Source: Certhia americana
Taxonomy: Eukaryota > Chordata > Aves > Passeriformes > Certhiidae
Reading direction: 5' to 3'
DNA: 64,000 nucleotides
Assembly: GCA_018697195.1 (NCBI GenBank)
Contig: CM031879.1
Coordinates: 48,996,509-49,060,508 of the forward strand
Part shown: positions 1 to 12,127 of the stretch, piece by piece
Layout of the letters: each line of letters opens with the position of its first letter
Numbering within the stretch: the stretch's first letter is position 1
Program-made: the position numbers and the translations under genes
The notes under the pieces: generated by a model
Seen by the model: only the letters and a program-made list of their open reading frames with translations
The model's database searches: none
Told to the model about the DNA's origin: nothing

Positions 1-3000
1 TTAGACATTATATGAGCAGGGAAAATATGTGGGATCATAGGAGACAGAAGGAGTTGAATGGAAGGAAAGAAATGGAGAAATGGGAAAAGGATAACAGATG
101 GAAGATGGTGAGAGGAAATATCAAGAAAGTGAAGGGGAGGAGAGATAGAATAAATCATTATTCCCTAGGGAACAGAGAGGTGAGGATCAGTGAAGGAAGG
201 TAGAGAACAGAGAAAACAGGAAAAAAGGAGAGTATGAGGGGAGTGGTTAAAATTTGTGAGGAAAGCACAATCTGCAGGAAAGTAGGAGGGAGCTGATGGC
301 CTAGAAGGTAAAGCAGAGGTGAGAGGAGAATCTGTGTCCTGTTCTGACAGTGTTTTGGGTGGCTGGTTGTTTCTCACAGGTAGCCAGGCAGAAGAAGCCC
401 AGAGGTTTGGCTGCCATCATGTGCTGCTTCCCTCCATCCCCCACACTGACCAGACTTGGGACTTAGTGATGTGAAGAGAAACCGAGGGAGACAAATCTCT
501 TCCATTTCCCAAAGGTGTTTCATGAACCCTATCTGGGGAACAAGGAACGTCACTTTCCAAGAGATCCAGGCAAGTCCATTCCTTCCCCCAGAGCCAGAAG
601 GGAGTTCTTCAATTTCTTCAGACGCAGGACAGTGTTGTGCTGTAATTGTGTGAATTCACAAATATAATGACCTTGCAGCTTATATTTTTCAGTGGAAAGA
701 CTCCATAATATGCCAAAGGGATTGCTCCAAGGCCTTCAAGCAACGAATTTCTTATTCCTCTGAGAGGGTATGGGGGTGTAGAGAGGCTGTGCTGGCAAAT
801 CCAACCACTTCAAAGCATCCCCGCGTAGCAACAATTGAAAGCAGGAAGGAGATCTGTCATCTAAATCTTCTCTCTGGGCTGGCTAATGTGCCTCAGGCAG
901 TTTCACTTTCAGGCAAACACACTGCTGCCTGCCAACAGGGCTGGAGAAATCAGTGCCCCCTTCTGTGTACCGGATCTAGGTGGGTAAGGGAGCAATGTCT
1001 CCTGATCCTTCGACCCCAAAGTCAAACAACCAGCACGAGCAGAGAGAAGGCGGGTGTAGACAGAGTAGCTCTGAGATGACATAAACAGCAAAACCTGGAG
1101 GATCCCCTCTCTCCCTCTCACACTCCCCCACTGGACTGGTGCTCTCTCCTGGCTGCAGAGGCAGGACAACCTTCTTAGAGAGGCAGGATTGGGCCCATGA
1201 CACCTTCTCAGAGAAGCAGGCTACTCATCCAGGACCAGAGATGTCAGCTGGCAGTTGTGGGTGACTGAGAGCTTTTCAGAGGTCATGCAAGCCTCGGTTT
1301 CTCTGAACATTGGCCTGGCAAGGTCTACCCTCCAGCTCAGCTCCCTACAGAAGTAGAGGGAGGAATGAGGAGCAGTGGGAGATCTGGCATACAGCTACCC
1401 TTTCAACATCAGACCACAGCTCTACAGGAATTAAAAAGCCCTTTGCCTCCAACCCATCAGTCTGTGTCCAACCTTGCTTCTCGCTCTCCTGAGTTGTGTG
1501 CTCCACCCCAGAACCTCTAGTGCCACTAAGCAGCCAAAATATCCTTTTCCTGGCCATCACAACCACCATCAATGCCACTGACACCTCCTTGCTCCTCTTC
1601 CCCATAGGCACCATTTCCTACTATGGCCAAAAAAGGAGGGCACCCCCCTCATGGAGTATGGTAATATGACCCTGATAAGCCTCTAATTAGCCCTTATTAT
1701 ATAATTCACAGCTTCATCTAGCAGCTCCTGCCACAAAGGGCTCAACAGACAGTGTCAAAAATACCAATTATCTCCCTGGTTGCCACTTGAGAAGCAGAGA
1801 GAAAGAGAAACAGGTGTCACAGGTAGGAAATTATGTGGCTGACAGTGACACACAACAGAAAATGTACAGCAGAGACACATAGGCAACAGCTCTCTCCCCA
1901 CCTTATCATAAAGGGATGACAATCTGGGATCTCATGTGTCTTCTGGCCCAATGCCCAATTTGAGCAAAGCCCAATATGAAACCCCTTTTCCTCCAGACAA
2001 GCAGGTATCAGGCCATTAAGCAGCCACATTCTTTATCTGAAGGCACTCATACACAACAAGTGCAGCCACTCCAGCCTCTACAGATTTAGCCTGCACCTCT
2101 TTGTCCTGATGAATCCACCTCATGATACAGTTTGGCTTGGCTTGGCCACTTTTGTCAGCTGCATCACTGCCTTGCAGCTCAGAACCTCGATCCAACAATG
2201 CCATTTTCAGATGTCAGGAATCCCCAGTCATCAACTCCAGATGTTCAGGAAGGAAAAGAACAGAGTAAAAAGAAATCCCCAGACCCATGTTGTAATCTGG
2301 CAACAGCAAGCAGCTGAGGCAGGTTTGTGCCTATTTGCTCACAAGTCTGACTCTTCCCTCATGCTCCACACCTGGCTATGCTTTTCCCTCCTTCGGCCAT
2401 TTCTCCCCAGAGGTCCCCAGATCCCTCCACCCATTCTTCAAGTTTCGTCTTATTATTCAGGTCCTGTTTCTCCCTTGATATTTGTGGCAGAGCCTCCATT
2501 GTCTTTGGAGCTGGAGCAAGACAAGTGGGACAAGGCACTGGGCTGGAAAATTGGGTGCAGAAGTTGCAATGAATTCTTAATGATGCCCTTTCTGGCAATG
2601 TATACAGAGGGATGGAGCAGAATACTTTTCTTTTTTGAAGTGTTTCTTATTTAAAAAGTGATGAGGCTTTTGATTCATTTTCCACTGTAGCATTGGCTGG
2701 GCACCTGCTTACTTCTGCCTTGCTTAGCAGGAGTCACCAATACGGCTCCTCGGACTCGTTTTAGATGCCATTCCTTTCTCCTTTGGGAATGCAAGTAAAC
2801 TGCCAGTCCCTGAGGAGCCTGGCAATCCTACTGTAAGAGGTATCACGTAAATGTTGTGAGAGACAGACCCTGTTCCAAGGAGCCTGACAAGGGAAGGGGA
2901 GATACAGATCCCTGTTGAATATTTGGGAAGCCAAGGAATGGAGCAGTTCAGCACACTGCCATAGTCCCACCAAACATGTGGCAGAACCTGAGTTTGTCCC

Positions 3001-5835
3001 TGTAGGGGACCACCAGTAATAGTGATCTACCCATCATCCTAACAGTGTATGGGAACCTGTATAAAAGTATCCAAGTCTGTGTTTCTTTTCTCTTATCCTT
3101 TTGCTCCTAAATATTTAACTTTCAGGCTGTTTGGGTTTTCTTTCTCTCAGTTTGTTTTTCCTTCAAGGGTCAGTAGGAAAATGTAGAGGCTGTTCAGTGA
3201 CATCCTCTCCTTCCCTGCTATGGGTGAGCATGGCCTGTGCATTTAAAATCCCAAATCCCCTTGGACTCTCTGTAGCTCTCAGTGTGTCCTCCAGCCCTGC
3301 ATGATACACACCTTTGCGTTTTAATTGAAAGTGCATCCAAGATGTGGGGGAAGGTGTTAGCCTGACCATTCCCTAGCCTGCACTGCTCTGCTCATCCCCT
3401 TGAGAGACAGCCCCCAGGACAAAGGTCAGCAGCATGACCCTCATGCACACCTTTATGCTCATTGTCCATCAGAGCTGTTGGTTGCTTATTCCATTGAAGT
3501 CAACATTGTCTGGAGAGGAGAGATTCCTCACCCTGCTCTCTTAGGTTTGACCTGACCCTGAGGAGCCATGATGGCTCAGGATGCCCAGGCACTTAGTGCT
3601 GCAGAGAAGTATCCTCTAATCCAAGCTGGCTGTTGTAAAAACCAGCCACCGAAAGATTTGGATGGGAAATCCAAAGACCCAGAATGTTGTTACCTTTTCA
3701 GTGGAAAGAGGATTCATCTGCCATTCCATCAGAGATGCTCTTCCAGTGCCTACAGTCAGTCCAGAAGAGGGCAATGTTGCCTATTTGCCGGTTGGTACCG
3801 CAACACAGAGGCACATGCACATGTACACACAGGCAAAGAGATGACAACTGTCCCATATGACTTCCAGCAAAAGGCTCTGTGGCTAAGTCAGGTCTTTCTG
3901 TGCTGCAGCAAATTATGGCTTGGATAAGCCAATACACTGAAATTCACAAGGGTGGGAAAGAACTACATCAGCACAAACCAACCACAAGAAAACACAAAAT
4001 AGTCTTCCCAAGTCTGCAGCCAGCCAAACATGAGGCTGTGCAAAGAACCCCTGTTCTTCTTCAGGGTGGGTTTGCTTAGTAGGCCAACTTGCTCTGGCCA
4101 CCCTCACTCTGCCCACTGCAGCCATGTCACTGTCCACAGCACAGCCCTTGCCCCTTCTCTCACTCCATGATGCAGGCATCATGGTCTACCAAGCAGGTTC
4201 TGGAGACAAAGATCAGTGTGGTTTGCTGCAGTTACTGCAATCTGTTGGACACAGTCACATCCAAAGGCACTTGAGAGAATAATGCAGACACACAGACACA
4301 GCTCACACCTCATTCCTTCTCTGGACACACACCATCTCACACAACTGTGCAGATCAGAGGACTCCTAAGGTCTCTGACTGGAATCAGCCAAAGGCTGCTT
4401 GATACTAGCACTGCTTAACTCTTTCACCACAAATCATTTTGGCCCAGAGGGCTGACTACAGTGCCTTCATGTCCCCCTCAGCCCAGCAGTCCTCACCTGG
4501 CTTCAGGACATTTATGATGTCTTCAGCCCTGACATTCTTCCCTTCCCAAAGCTTCCTGATCTCCCTAGACAGCATTTGCAAATACATCTTGTCCTTTCTC
4601 ATCCCTGTGGCAGAGCAACTAAATGAAATGCAAGGACTGTGGAGACAAAATCGAATTTAGCAACAAAATAAACAGCATGGGGGCTCTCTACTGATTAGAT
4701 TACACCTCTTTATAATTTATGCATTAATTCCTCCCAAAGTCTGAGATTCTCTGTCTCAGAAGGCCTGTATCCCTGCACTGCAGAGATGCAGATGCCAGGA
4801 ACTTAATTTTACTGAAACATCCAGCATTCCACCAAGCAGATGAAGCTCTGATTAACCCCAGAAGAGCTTGTCTTTGTTATGCACCACTGTCCATCCTCCA
4901 GAGATATACAGCCCAGCACCATTCCTTCCCATGCTCAGTAATTCTTCCCAAATCCAGTGGAGAACATGTCAGACTGTGAAGCATCTGCCTGCAGTAGCAT
5001 CTGCTCCTAGGTCTGCTCTCAAATCAATTCAAGCATTAACAAGTGTCATCAGCTACTGCAGTATATATATCCAGGAGCTGTTGTGTCCATAGTCACAACT
5101 CCCTAGAACCATTTATTCCTGTCCTTTGCTACACAAGGAGCAGAGGCTGTGAGCTCAGCACACTCAATAAGGAAGCCTAGAAACCATGGCTAGATCTGTC
5201 TAATCAGAGCTGGATGTGCAAGAGCATAAAAAAGGAACCCTCTGAGCCAAGGAGCCATACCACTCTCAGGAGAAACTGGAAACATTAAGAAACAGGAGGC
5301 AGAGAAAAGACAAGACATGCAAGGGAATGGCTGCTATGTCACCATACACAAATTGGCCTAATTATGTGTATAAATGCACCAATAGGCATGGATTTGCTGG
5401 ATGTATTCTTGACTTTAAATATTGATGCTTAGGAAGAGCTGAGATCAGGATATCTGCTGGTGGATTAGGCTACAGATTGCTCAGTCATTACCCACGGCTG
5501 GATCGCCTGCCTTGGATTGCCTTCCTCCAGAGAGCTCTGGAGCTCAGACAGAGGATTTGTTGTGTAGCTAATGGGCAAGGAAGTGCTGCCTTACACCCAG
5601 GCAGAGCTGTCTGCCTGCCCTGGGTGGGGCAGAACCTGGGTGCTGATTGGTGCAGGAAAGGGCTGGTATCATGAAAGAACAGATGACTGGGTAAAAATGA
5701 GGATGTGTCCAAAACAGGCAATAATCAAGGGCAGAGAAACTATGTGTTTGAGGGAAGCAGGTGACCAGTGGGTGCCTGGGAGAATCTTCCCATGCCCTGA
5801 CCCAACCCTCTCAATTTCACCCATACACTATTTCC
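1..5835. other. Intergenic DNA downstream of ELFN2; no gene recognised
   Basis: Open frames are short (the longest is 181 codons at 2109-2654), overlap in several frames, and show no recognisable domain. The first 350 bases are purine-rich on the plus strand. In human DNA, as I recall, the gene beyond the 3' end of ELFN2 is CYTH4, but I see no Sec7 or PH domain coding sequence here. AT-rich blocks near 1.67-1.77, 4.69-4.73 and 5.34-5.43 kb look like possible conserved non-coding sequence but carry no decisive signal. Confidence 0.6.
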
Positions 5836-5838
5836 TCT

Positions 5839-6031
5839 CATCCCATCCCTTTCCATCCCATCCCGCCCCACTCTGTCCCATCCCATCCCTTCCCATCCCA
5901 TCCCAACACACCCCACCCCATCCCCTCCCATCCCAACCCACCCCATCCCATCCCATCCCATCCCATCCCATCCCATCCCATCCCATCCCATCCCATCCCA
6001 TCCCATCCCATCCCATCCCACCCCATCCCAT
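5839..6031. repeat. (TCCCA)n pentanucleotide satellite
   Basis: About 190 bases built from TCCCA units. The part from about 5943 to 6020 is pure, and the left half is degenerate with CCCCA and TCCCT variants. On the ELFN2 sense strand it reads (TGGGA)n, so it has GGG runs every five bases and lies just past the candidate polyadenylation site. Long His/Pro/Ser or Gly/Met/Trp/Asp frames across it are artefacts of the repeat. Confidence 0.97.
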
Positions 6032-6099
6032 TTCACCTTCTTTACCAGACAAGTCTGGAACAAATGGACTCAGAAGCAGATTTTCATAGTTTTTGCTTG

Positions 6100-6145
6100 T
6101 TGATTTTTTTTTTTTAGGTTTTTTGTTGGTTTTGTTTTTTTTTTA
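6100..6145. repeat. T-rich simple sequence
   Basis: Two T runs (about 6107-6116 and 6137-6144) joined by GGTTTTTTGTTGG-like sequence. On the ELFN2 strand this is the A-rich stretch just past the AATAAA. Confidence 0.85.
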
Positions 6146-6154
6146 AATAAGAAA

Positions 6155-6160
6155 TTTATT
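6155..6160 (-). terminator. ELFN2: Candidate distal polyadenylation signal AATAAA of ELFN2
   Basis: The sense strand reads TTTGCAATAAATTTCTTATT, a canonical hexamer in an AU-rich setting, and then becomes A-rich within 20 bases. Cleavage would be expected at about 6125-6145. A G-rich satellite lies further downstream. The genomic A-rich tract means oligo-dT priming artefacts are possible here. Confidence 0.5.
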
Positions 6161-6239
6161 GCAAATATAGAAATTGATTTTCTCCATACAGGAATCTCCG
6201 AGTTGAGGAAAAACGATTTCGTGCCATTCAGTTTTAAAA

Positions 6240-6356
6240 CAGGAAAAGAAGGAAAGAGGGAAAAAAAAAAAAAAAAGGAAAGAACAAGAAAGAAATACAA
6301 TTCTAAAAGAAGAAAAGAAAAGAAATTAAAAAGAAAAGAAGAAAGTAAAGAAAGTA
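6240..6356. repeat. Purine-rich GAAA/AAAAG tract
   Basis: Almost purely A and G on the plus strand, including a run of 16 As at about 6261-6276. On the ELFN2 sense strand it is a long polypyrimidine tract near the end of the putative 3' UTR, a possible binding site for pyrimidine-tract proteins (inference). Confidence 0.85.
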
Positions 6357-7854
6357 ACTCCAACTTAAATTTGTCCATACACAACCGGGGGGGTCACAGG
6401 GTTGTTATGGAAGGAGGAACACCAAAGAGGCCACAAGGAGCCAGTCCCAGCAGCTGCCTCCCAGGCCCTTCCTTACATTCAAGGGCTGACACCCCCTTCT
6501 CTGTGCCTGGCAGCTGCCCGCCCCTTCCCACCCCCTCACCCCAGACGCTGTGCTTGTGGATGGACCAGCCGAACCAGCCCTGGAGGGTCTGGCCTGACCC
6601 GGCAGACTCTTCCTCTTCCCTCCAGGGAAGGTGGAGAGCAGGCGGTGGGGACAGGCCACCCGAGAGCAAGGCCTCACAGTGGCGGTGGTAGTTATGGGGG
6701 AGGCAAAGGCCAAGCCGAACGCGAGGATGGGGCATATGGAGGGGGACAGTAAAGGGGGGAAGTGGGAATTTAATCCCTGGTGGGGCAGGGAGGAGAAGGA
6801 GCAGGAGAAGAGGGAGAAGAAGCCAGGCAGAGGATGCCCTCTCTCCACTCAGGGACAGAGTGGGTTGGGGCAGCCCTGGAGAGAGCTGCCCTAGTAGGAT
6901 GGTCGGGGAGAGTATGGAGACACCTCCCCAGGGCACGTGGGGGAACATCAAAGGGAGGCAGACGGAGAATGCCCCTCACAGTACAAGGCCAAAGTGGCTG
7001 AGGGACAGGGTTGGGAATGCGTGCGTGTGTAGGGGGGATGCGACAGACGCTCCCCTCTGCCCCTTCTTCAGGGAAGGACCCAAAAACACCTGCTCAGACT
7101 GGGTGGGCAGGGCACGGCTGAGGTGCGGCAGGCTCCACCAGCCCTACAGGAAACCCCCATAGCCTGGTGGGGGGTGGCACAAAGTGTGCATCCCACACCA
7201 AGCCACCCTGAGGAGGCTCCCTCCTGCTCAGGTGGTGGGACAGCAGCAGGCTGGCTCCAGCAAGAGGACACGGCTCCATGAGGCTCTTCTTGACTGCAGC
7301 TTGTGCAGAAGGAGGTGGTGATGGTGGAAGGGATGTTCTCCAGGCTCCTGGAGGCTGTGTGTCCTTCCTGATGCAGCTGAGCTTTCCAGTCAGCAACAAG
7401 CATGGCAAACATGCTTTTGGGGCCCTGGGTCCAGTTCTTACCCATATGGCAGCTGCCCACCCTGTAGCACTGAGCTTTGCCCTACAGAGAGGGGTCACAG
7501 CTCATCATGAAGTCTGCCCAGATTTTTTTCTCCAGGCACTGCTGACATACTCCCCACCTCCTCTGAGAGAGCCTTCACACCTGCATTTAATCCTTTTCCT
7601 TGCTGTTCCCTTTGTCCCTTTATCATCCCATTCTTTCCACTGTAGCCATCTCTTCCCCAGGTCCTTCTAGCCTGTCCCTCTTCTACACCTTCTCCATCTC
7701 CCTCTACCTGTTACCTCCTTGTCTCACCACTCCTTGGTCCAACCATACCTTATTCACCCCTACTGTGTCTGCCCCTCCTCTCTCTCAGCTCCTTTTCCAC
7801 CTTCCTCCTGCATCTTCCTCTCCTTCCTTCAAGCCTGCCAGGCAGAGCCTCCTC

Positions 7855-7970
7855 CAGCAAGGCAGGCTGATTAGCATTGCAAACACACAGAGGCCTCCTC
7901 AGCTCGACATAATTCTTCATTTGTCAGTCATGAATATTTCACACCTGCCTCAAGAGGGATTTATTCAGCA
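7855..7970. other. Candidate conserved element within the putative 3' UTR
   Basis: GATTAGCATTGCAAACAC and CAGTCATGAATATTTCACAC motifs in an AT-balanced stretch embedded in C/T-rich low-complexity sequence (7.55-7.85 kb). It could be a conserved 3' UTR segment or a downstream enhancer. Confidence 0.2.
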
Positions 7971-10900
7971 TGGAAGAGTGGGGAGGGGGAAGAAGGGAGC
8001 ATGGTACTGCAGCATAAACTGGGGCAGCACCAGCAGATACAGGAAAGAGCTCTGTCCCACAGGAACTGCATGCCTAGAGTCTCACCTTCACTCTCCTGGG
8101 TGCAGAACCCCAGCCTAAACTTCTCCGCTAGGCTGTTCCTGGGGCTAGAGGGCAGGTCTGCACCCAATCTCATTTCTCACCCTCCACAGTTTCCAGTGAG
8201 GTAACTAAACCCCAGTTTTCTCTGCCAATAGTAACCAAGCCAGAAATAAAGTGTGAACAGGTTTGATCTTGGTTTGGCCCCAAAAGTCCCCTTTTTCCCT
8301 GGGAGAAGGCAGCATTGAGGGACTTGCCAAAGCCAAGCCATAGAGGCCTTACAAACTTCAGGCAGACTCTCTCCACACTTTTTCCCAACAAAGAGGTTTT
8401 TGAGATTTCATCATGCCCTGCCCCCTGCCAGGGCCAGCCAGGGGAGAAAATGCATAGGACAGATCTAATCCAGAGGTCTATACTGTCAATAAGAGGAAGA
8501 TGGTGGGAGATCTTCTAAGTGATTGTAACCAGCTCCACATCAAGTTTTCACTGTATCTGAGGTTTCCCTTCAGCTAAAGCACTCCATGTTCCCAAGAAAA
8601 ACCTTGCTTTTTGGGAAAGAGCAACCAGGGCAAACAGAAGTAGTGACCATTTCTCTTACAAGATCTATCTTAGCAAGCCTCGCTCCTGTTCCTCAATAGC
8701 TAGGAGAAATGATGGCCACTAGAAAGAGCAGGCCTTTGGTATACAACATATGCCCCTTTACACACATGACCATGAAAAGCAGCTGAGAGACCATATTCGG
8801 AGGAAGGGAAAAGGGGACACTGGAAAGAAGGAGGAATGAGGTTTATGGGGTGATTGGTTTGGGTTCTCTTTGAGGTATGTTCCCTCTCAAACTGGTAGGA
8901 GTCTCTCATAAAATCACATCAGGGATCAATGAAAGGAGCAGAGAAAACAGGGACAAGAACAGGAGAAACTTGGAGGGAGGGGGTTAAATTCCAACAAACT
9001 GGCACATACACAACAGGTGTTTGCTCAGAAAAATACAGTAAAGTTTTCATGCAAATAGAACGTTAAATCTGCTTTCCTCCGACAGTGCTGGCATCACTTT
9101 GTGAGCCCTCATCCTGAGGGAGGGAGCAGGACAAAGAAGAAGGGAGGAGGAAGGAAGGTGAGACACTTTGTTCCCCTTCCTTGCCCTCTTCCTCCCACAG
9201 AACAGTCCATCTTGTGCAAACTTCATCCAGTGGTTTGAAATGGGGGGTTACAGCTGGGAGAGAAATGGCTTTTCCCTCCTTTCCAGCCTTACCGCCACCA
9301 GAGAAAAAAGAAGGGCCTGATAATAGCTGTATCCCTGACCTTTCTTTTCTGCCTTGTTGAGGTGTTGAGGGGAAAAATCAGAAACCTTTACAGGTTAATG
9401 CTCCCCCTTAAAGTATTGACTGAGCAGAACTATTTACAGGACCACACAGCAGAGAAGCACAGGGAGGGAAGAACTGGGGAGAGGAACAAGGCACCATCTC
9501 CCCTTGCCTGTCATCCCCCTTTTCCTGTCTAATTCTGGGCTCCAACCATTAGTCTTTTCTGCTTGGATGTTGACGTGCTGGAAGACCACTGAGCCTGCTC
9601 TGTGTGGTAGCTAGGGAGGTCTCTGATGCCTAAGCATCTCTCACAGCATTTACCTGTCCTGGTTTGCTGCACAGTCCCAACATGGAGGGACTCCTGGCAG
9701 CAGTGATGTGACTTCCCTTTGTGACTTCCCTTCATCCTCCTGCGCTTACACACACCCCCTCCTCTGGGCTGGACTGGATTACCATATGGAGTCAGTCCCA
9801 CAAACACCTCTGGACTCAAGGCAAAATAATGCTTTGACTGTGGGAAAGCAGGCTGACAGTGAAAATTCTGAGGCAATGGGGTCAGGACCTGGCTTAGGAT
9901 TGTTATCATCAGCATCCCTACGAGGAAGAAACTCCACAGATCTTCACAGGTTTACACTTTGGGGATACTTGCTCTGGTTGTCGTGCAGCAGACTGCCTAC
10001 TGCTACCTCTCACTTACAGAAGATGAAATTGTCATCTGTGGCATAGAAGCCAGCTCTCACAGCTGGCATTGCTACTACCCGGCAGATAACAGGCAAGTTC
10101 TCTGCATGCAACATGTAAATCACTCCTAGAGAACTTCCTACACCCTCATCCTTCTCCCAGGACCCCCAAAAACACTGGGTTTTCTGAGGAACACCTCAAA
10201 GAGGAAATAACTACTTAGGTAAGGCCAACATAGCATAGGCCTTCACCCTCATCCTGTTAGAGGTGAACTATGGTCACGTGTTGGGCAGGCAGCACTCCTG
10301 CCTGACAGAAAAACCTTGGGGGAGATGGTGCCAAGATTGTGCTTTGTTGGGTTGCTCAAAAATGGGACTAAGTGGAGAGGGCAGTAGGCTCATTCCCAAC
10401 TCTGCGACAGATCTTCTACCCAAGAGGCAGAGGTTGGGACCTAGCAAGTGCAACTGGGACTTTGTCAGGACATGAAAGGGACCCTAAGAAAAGTTTGTCA
10501 CACCTGTGAGGAGGTGGAGGATTTAGGAGATGGTATGTTGCTCTCACTCTCACAAGGGCCTCTAAGTGGTCAAAGGAACACTGCCATCCAGACGCTGGTG
10601 TCCTCTTCTATCTGGCACACACAGTACAGCTGCACACACAAAGGGAGCTTTTTCCAGGCCATCCTTCTTGGGCTACTCCCAGGCCCCATTCTCATATCCC
10701 ATTTGTTCCCTGTGCTCCTGTCTTCACCCTAGGCTGTCTCCTATCCATGCCAGAATGTCCATAGCCTATACAAGAGAAAGACTCTCTGTGAGGCCAACCC
10801 AGTGAGATGAGCAACTGAAATCCTGTTCCTCACATTCACCTGGAAGTGAGGACGTTGGATGATGCTCTTCTCATGAACACCCACCCCACAGCCCATGGTG

Positions 10901-11871
10901 CAAATCAGTTGGGAAGAGCTACAGAAGCTTCATGGAGAGCTTGTTCTGCTGAGGTCCTCTCCAGGTCCCTTCCTCATCGTAAGGGAGACATGAACGGAGA
11001 GTATTAAACTGACTACACAAGGGCAGCCTGAGCACAGGCGTGTATGGTGAGGAGGACCTCTGACCTGGAACACTCGTGGAGATGGGAACCCTATACACCT
11101 CTGACAGACCCAACCTTCCTGCCTTTTCCTCCACCACTCCTTGAGGAACCAGCATGCCATGCCAAAGAGAACATTCACAACCCCTTTCTCCCCACCAACT
11201 GGCAGAAAACTGGCTCTGAGAAGGCCTGGAGAATTCCTGTCCCTCCAGAATTGCTGGTGTTCAGCAGCAGCAACATAGTAGGAGAAGGGAAGGAGGAAGA
11301 GCAGCAAGGGCACAGAGCCTGTTATACAGCAGGTCCTACCCACCTTGGTCCTTCACATCTCTTCTCCTTCCTCTGAGGAGGACAGAGGTTTGTGAAGTAT
11401 CTAGACAGGAAGTTCAAGCCCAAGGGACCCTTAACAGAGAGGGATAGGGAAGGGCAAAGGAAAAGAAGGGAGAGAACTTCTTCCAGCAATTCCCACCTGT
11501 CTTGGAGGGGGACAGGAGAGAGAGAAAAGCCTCCACTGTTAAAGAAAATGAGGGGAAAAGTTAGTGATGGAAGATTTGGCATAGCAGGTGTACAAGGTGG
11601 ACAAGGAAGCTTTTTAAACCAAAGTCCTTTCCTCCCACCCAAAAGAAAAATCAGCCTTCAACAGGAACAGAAAGATGAATAGTTCACAGCTGAGTTTCAT
11701 GCCCAGTGAGTGTCCATCCCTGTCCTTCTCCTGCTACCACCGCCACCCACTCCCAGGCCATTCCCACCCACCCACACTCCAACGTTGTTACCACAGTGTC
11801 AGAGCAGGATGCTCCTCCCAGCCATCTGTGGGCAGAGCAATGGTCCCTGTAACACAGTAGAGACAATTCGG

Positions 11872-11976
11872 CGTGTGTGTGTGTCTGTGTCTGTGTGTCT
11901 GTGTGTCTGTGTGTCTGTGTCTGTGTCTGTATCTGTGTCTGTGTGTCTGTGTGTAAGTGTGTGTGTCTGTATGTGT
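11872..11976. repeat. (TG)n / (TGTGTC)n microsatellite
   Basis: Just over 100 bases of TG dinucleotides regularly broken by C, giving GTGTCTGT units with some TATC variants. It sits about 150 bases after the ELFN2 stop codon, so on the transcript it is a CA/GACACA-rich segment early in the 3' UTR. Confidence 0.95.
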
Positions 11977-12045
11977 AAGAGTTGTTGTAAACTTTAAGAA
12001 AAGGTTTTGCCAGTTTTGTATTTGTCAGGAGTATTTTGTTGTTGG

Positions 12046-12051
12046 TTTATT
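12046..12051 (-). terminator. ELFN2: Candidate proximal polyadenylation signal AATAAA of ELFN2
   Basis: AATAAA on the sense strand about 80 bases after the stop codon. If used it would remove nearly the whole 3' UTR. The hexamer alone is weak evidence because such matches occur often by chance. Confidence 0.25.
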
Positions 12052-12127
12052 TTTCACAGTCAAGTGGCTTTTTTTTCTGGTTGTTGGAGGGGGGTCTTGG
12101 TTTGTATTGTTTCCTTGTGAGGAAGAG

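Larger units (their letters stand above)
6130..12127 (-). other. ELFN2: Probable 3' untranslated region of ELFN2
   Basis: No convincing coding frame is seen on either strand for 6 kb after the ELFN2 stop, and the stretch ends at a canonical AATAAA on the gene's sense strand (6155-6160) followed by A-rich sequence. Long 3' UTRs are usual for synaptic LRR proteins; the exact extent here is inferred. A proximal AATAAA at 12046-12051, about 80 bases after the stop, would give a very short alternative 3' UTR. The stretch contains a TG/TGTC microsatellite near 11.9 kb, a polypyrimidine/polypurine part at 6.2-6.4 kb and G-rich sequence at 6.4-7.2 kb. RNA-seq coverage would settle the boundaries. Confidence 0.5.

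Noticed and set aside
2109..2654. 181-codon plus-strand frame
   Set aside because: No known domain, no conserved motif, and overlapping frames of similar quality exist in other phases.
1..5835. Search for the 3' end of a neighbouring gene such as CYTH4
   Set aside because: No Sec7, PH or other recognisable coding segment was found on either strand. The neighbour presumably lies beyond the left edge.
5571..6117. Long overlapping frames on both strands rich in His-Pro-Ser-Ile or Gly-Trp-Asp-Met
   Set aside because: They are translations of the TCCCA satellite, whose unit length keeps several frames free of stops. No non-repeat domain is present.
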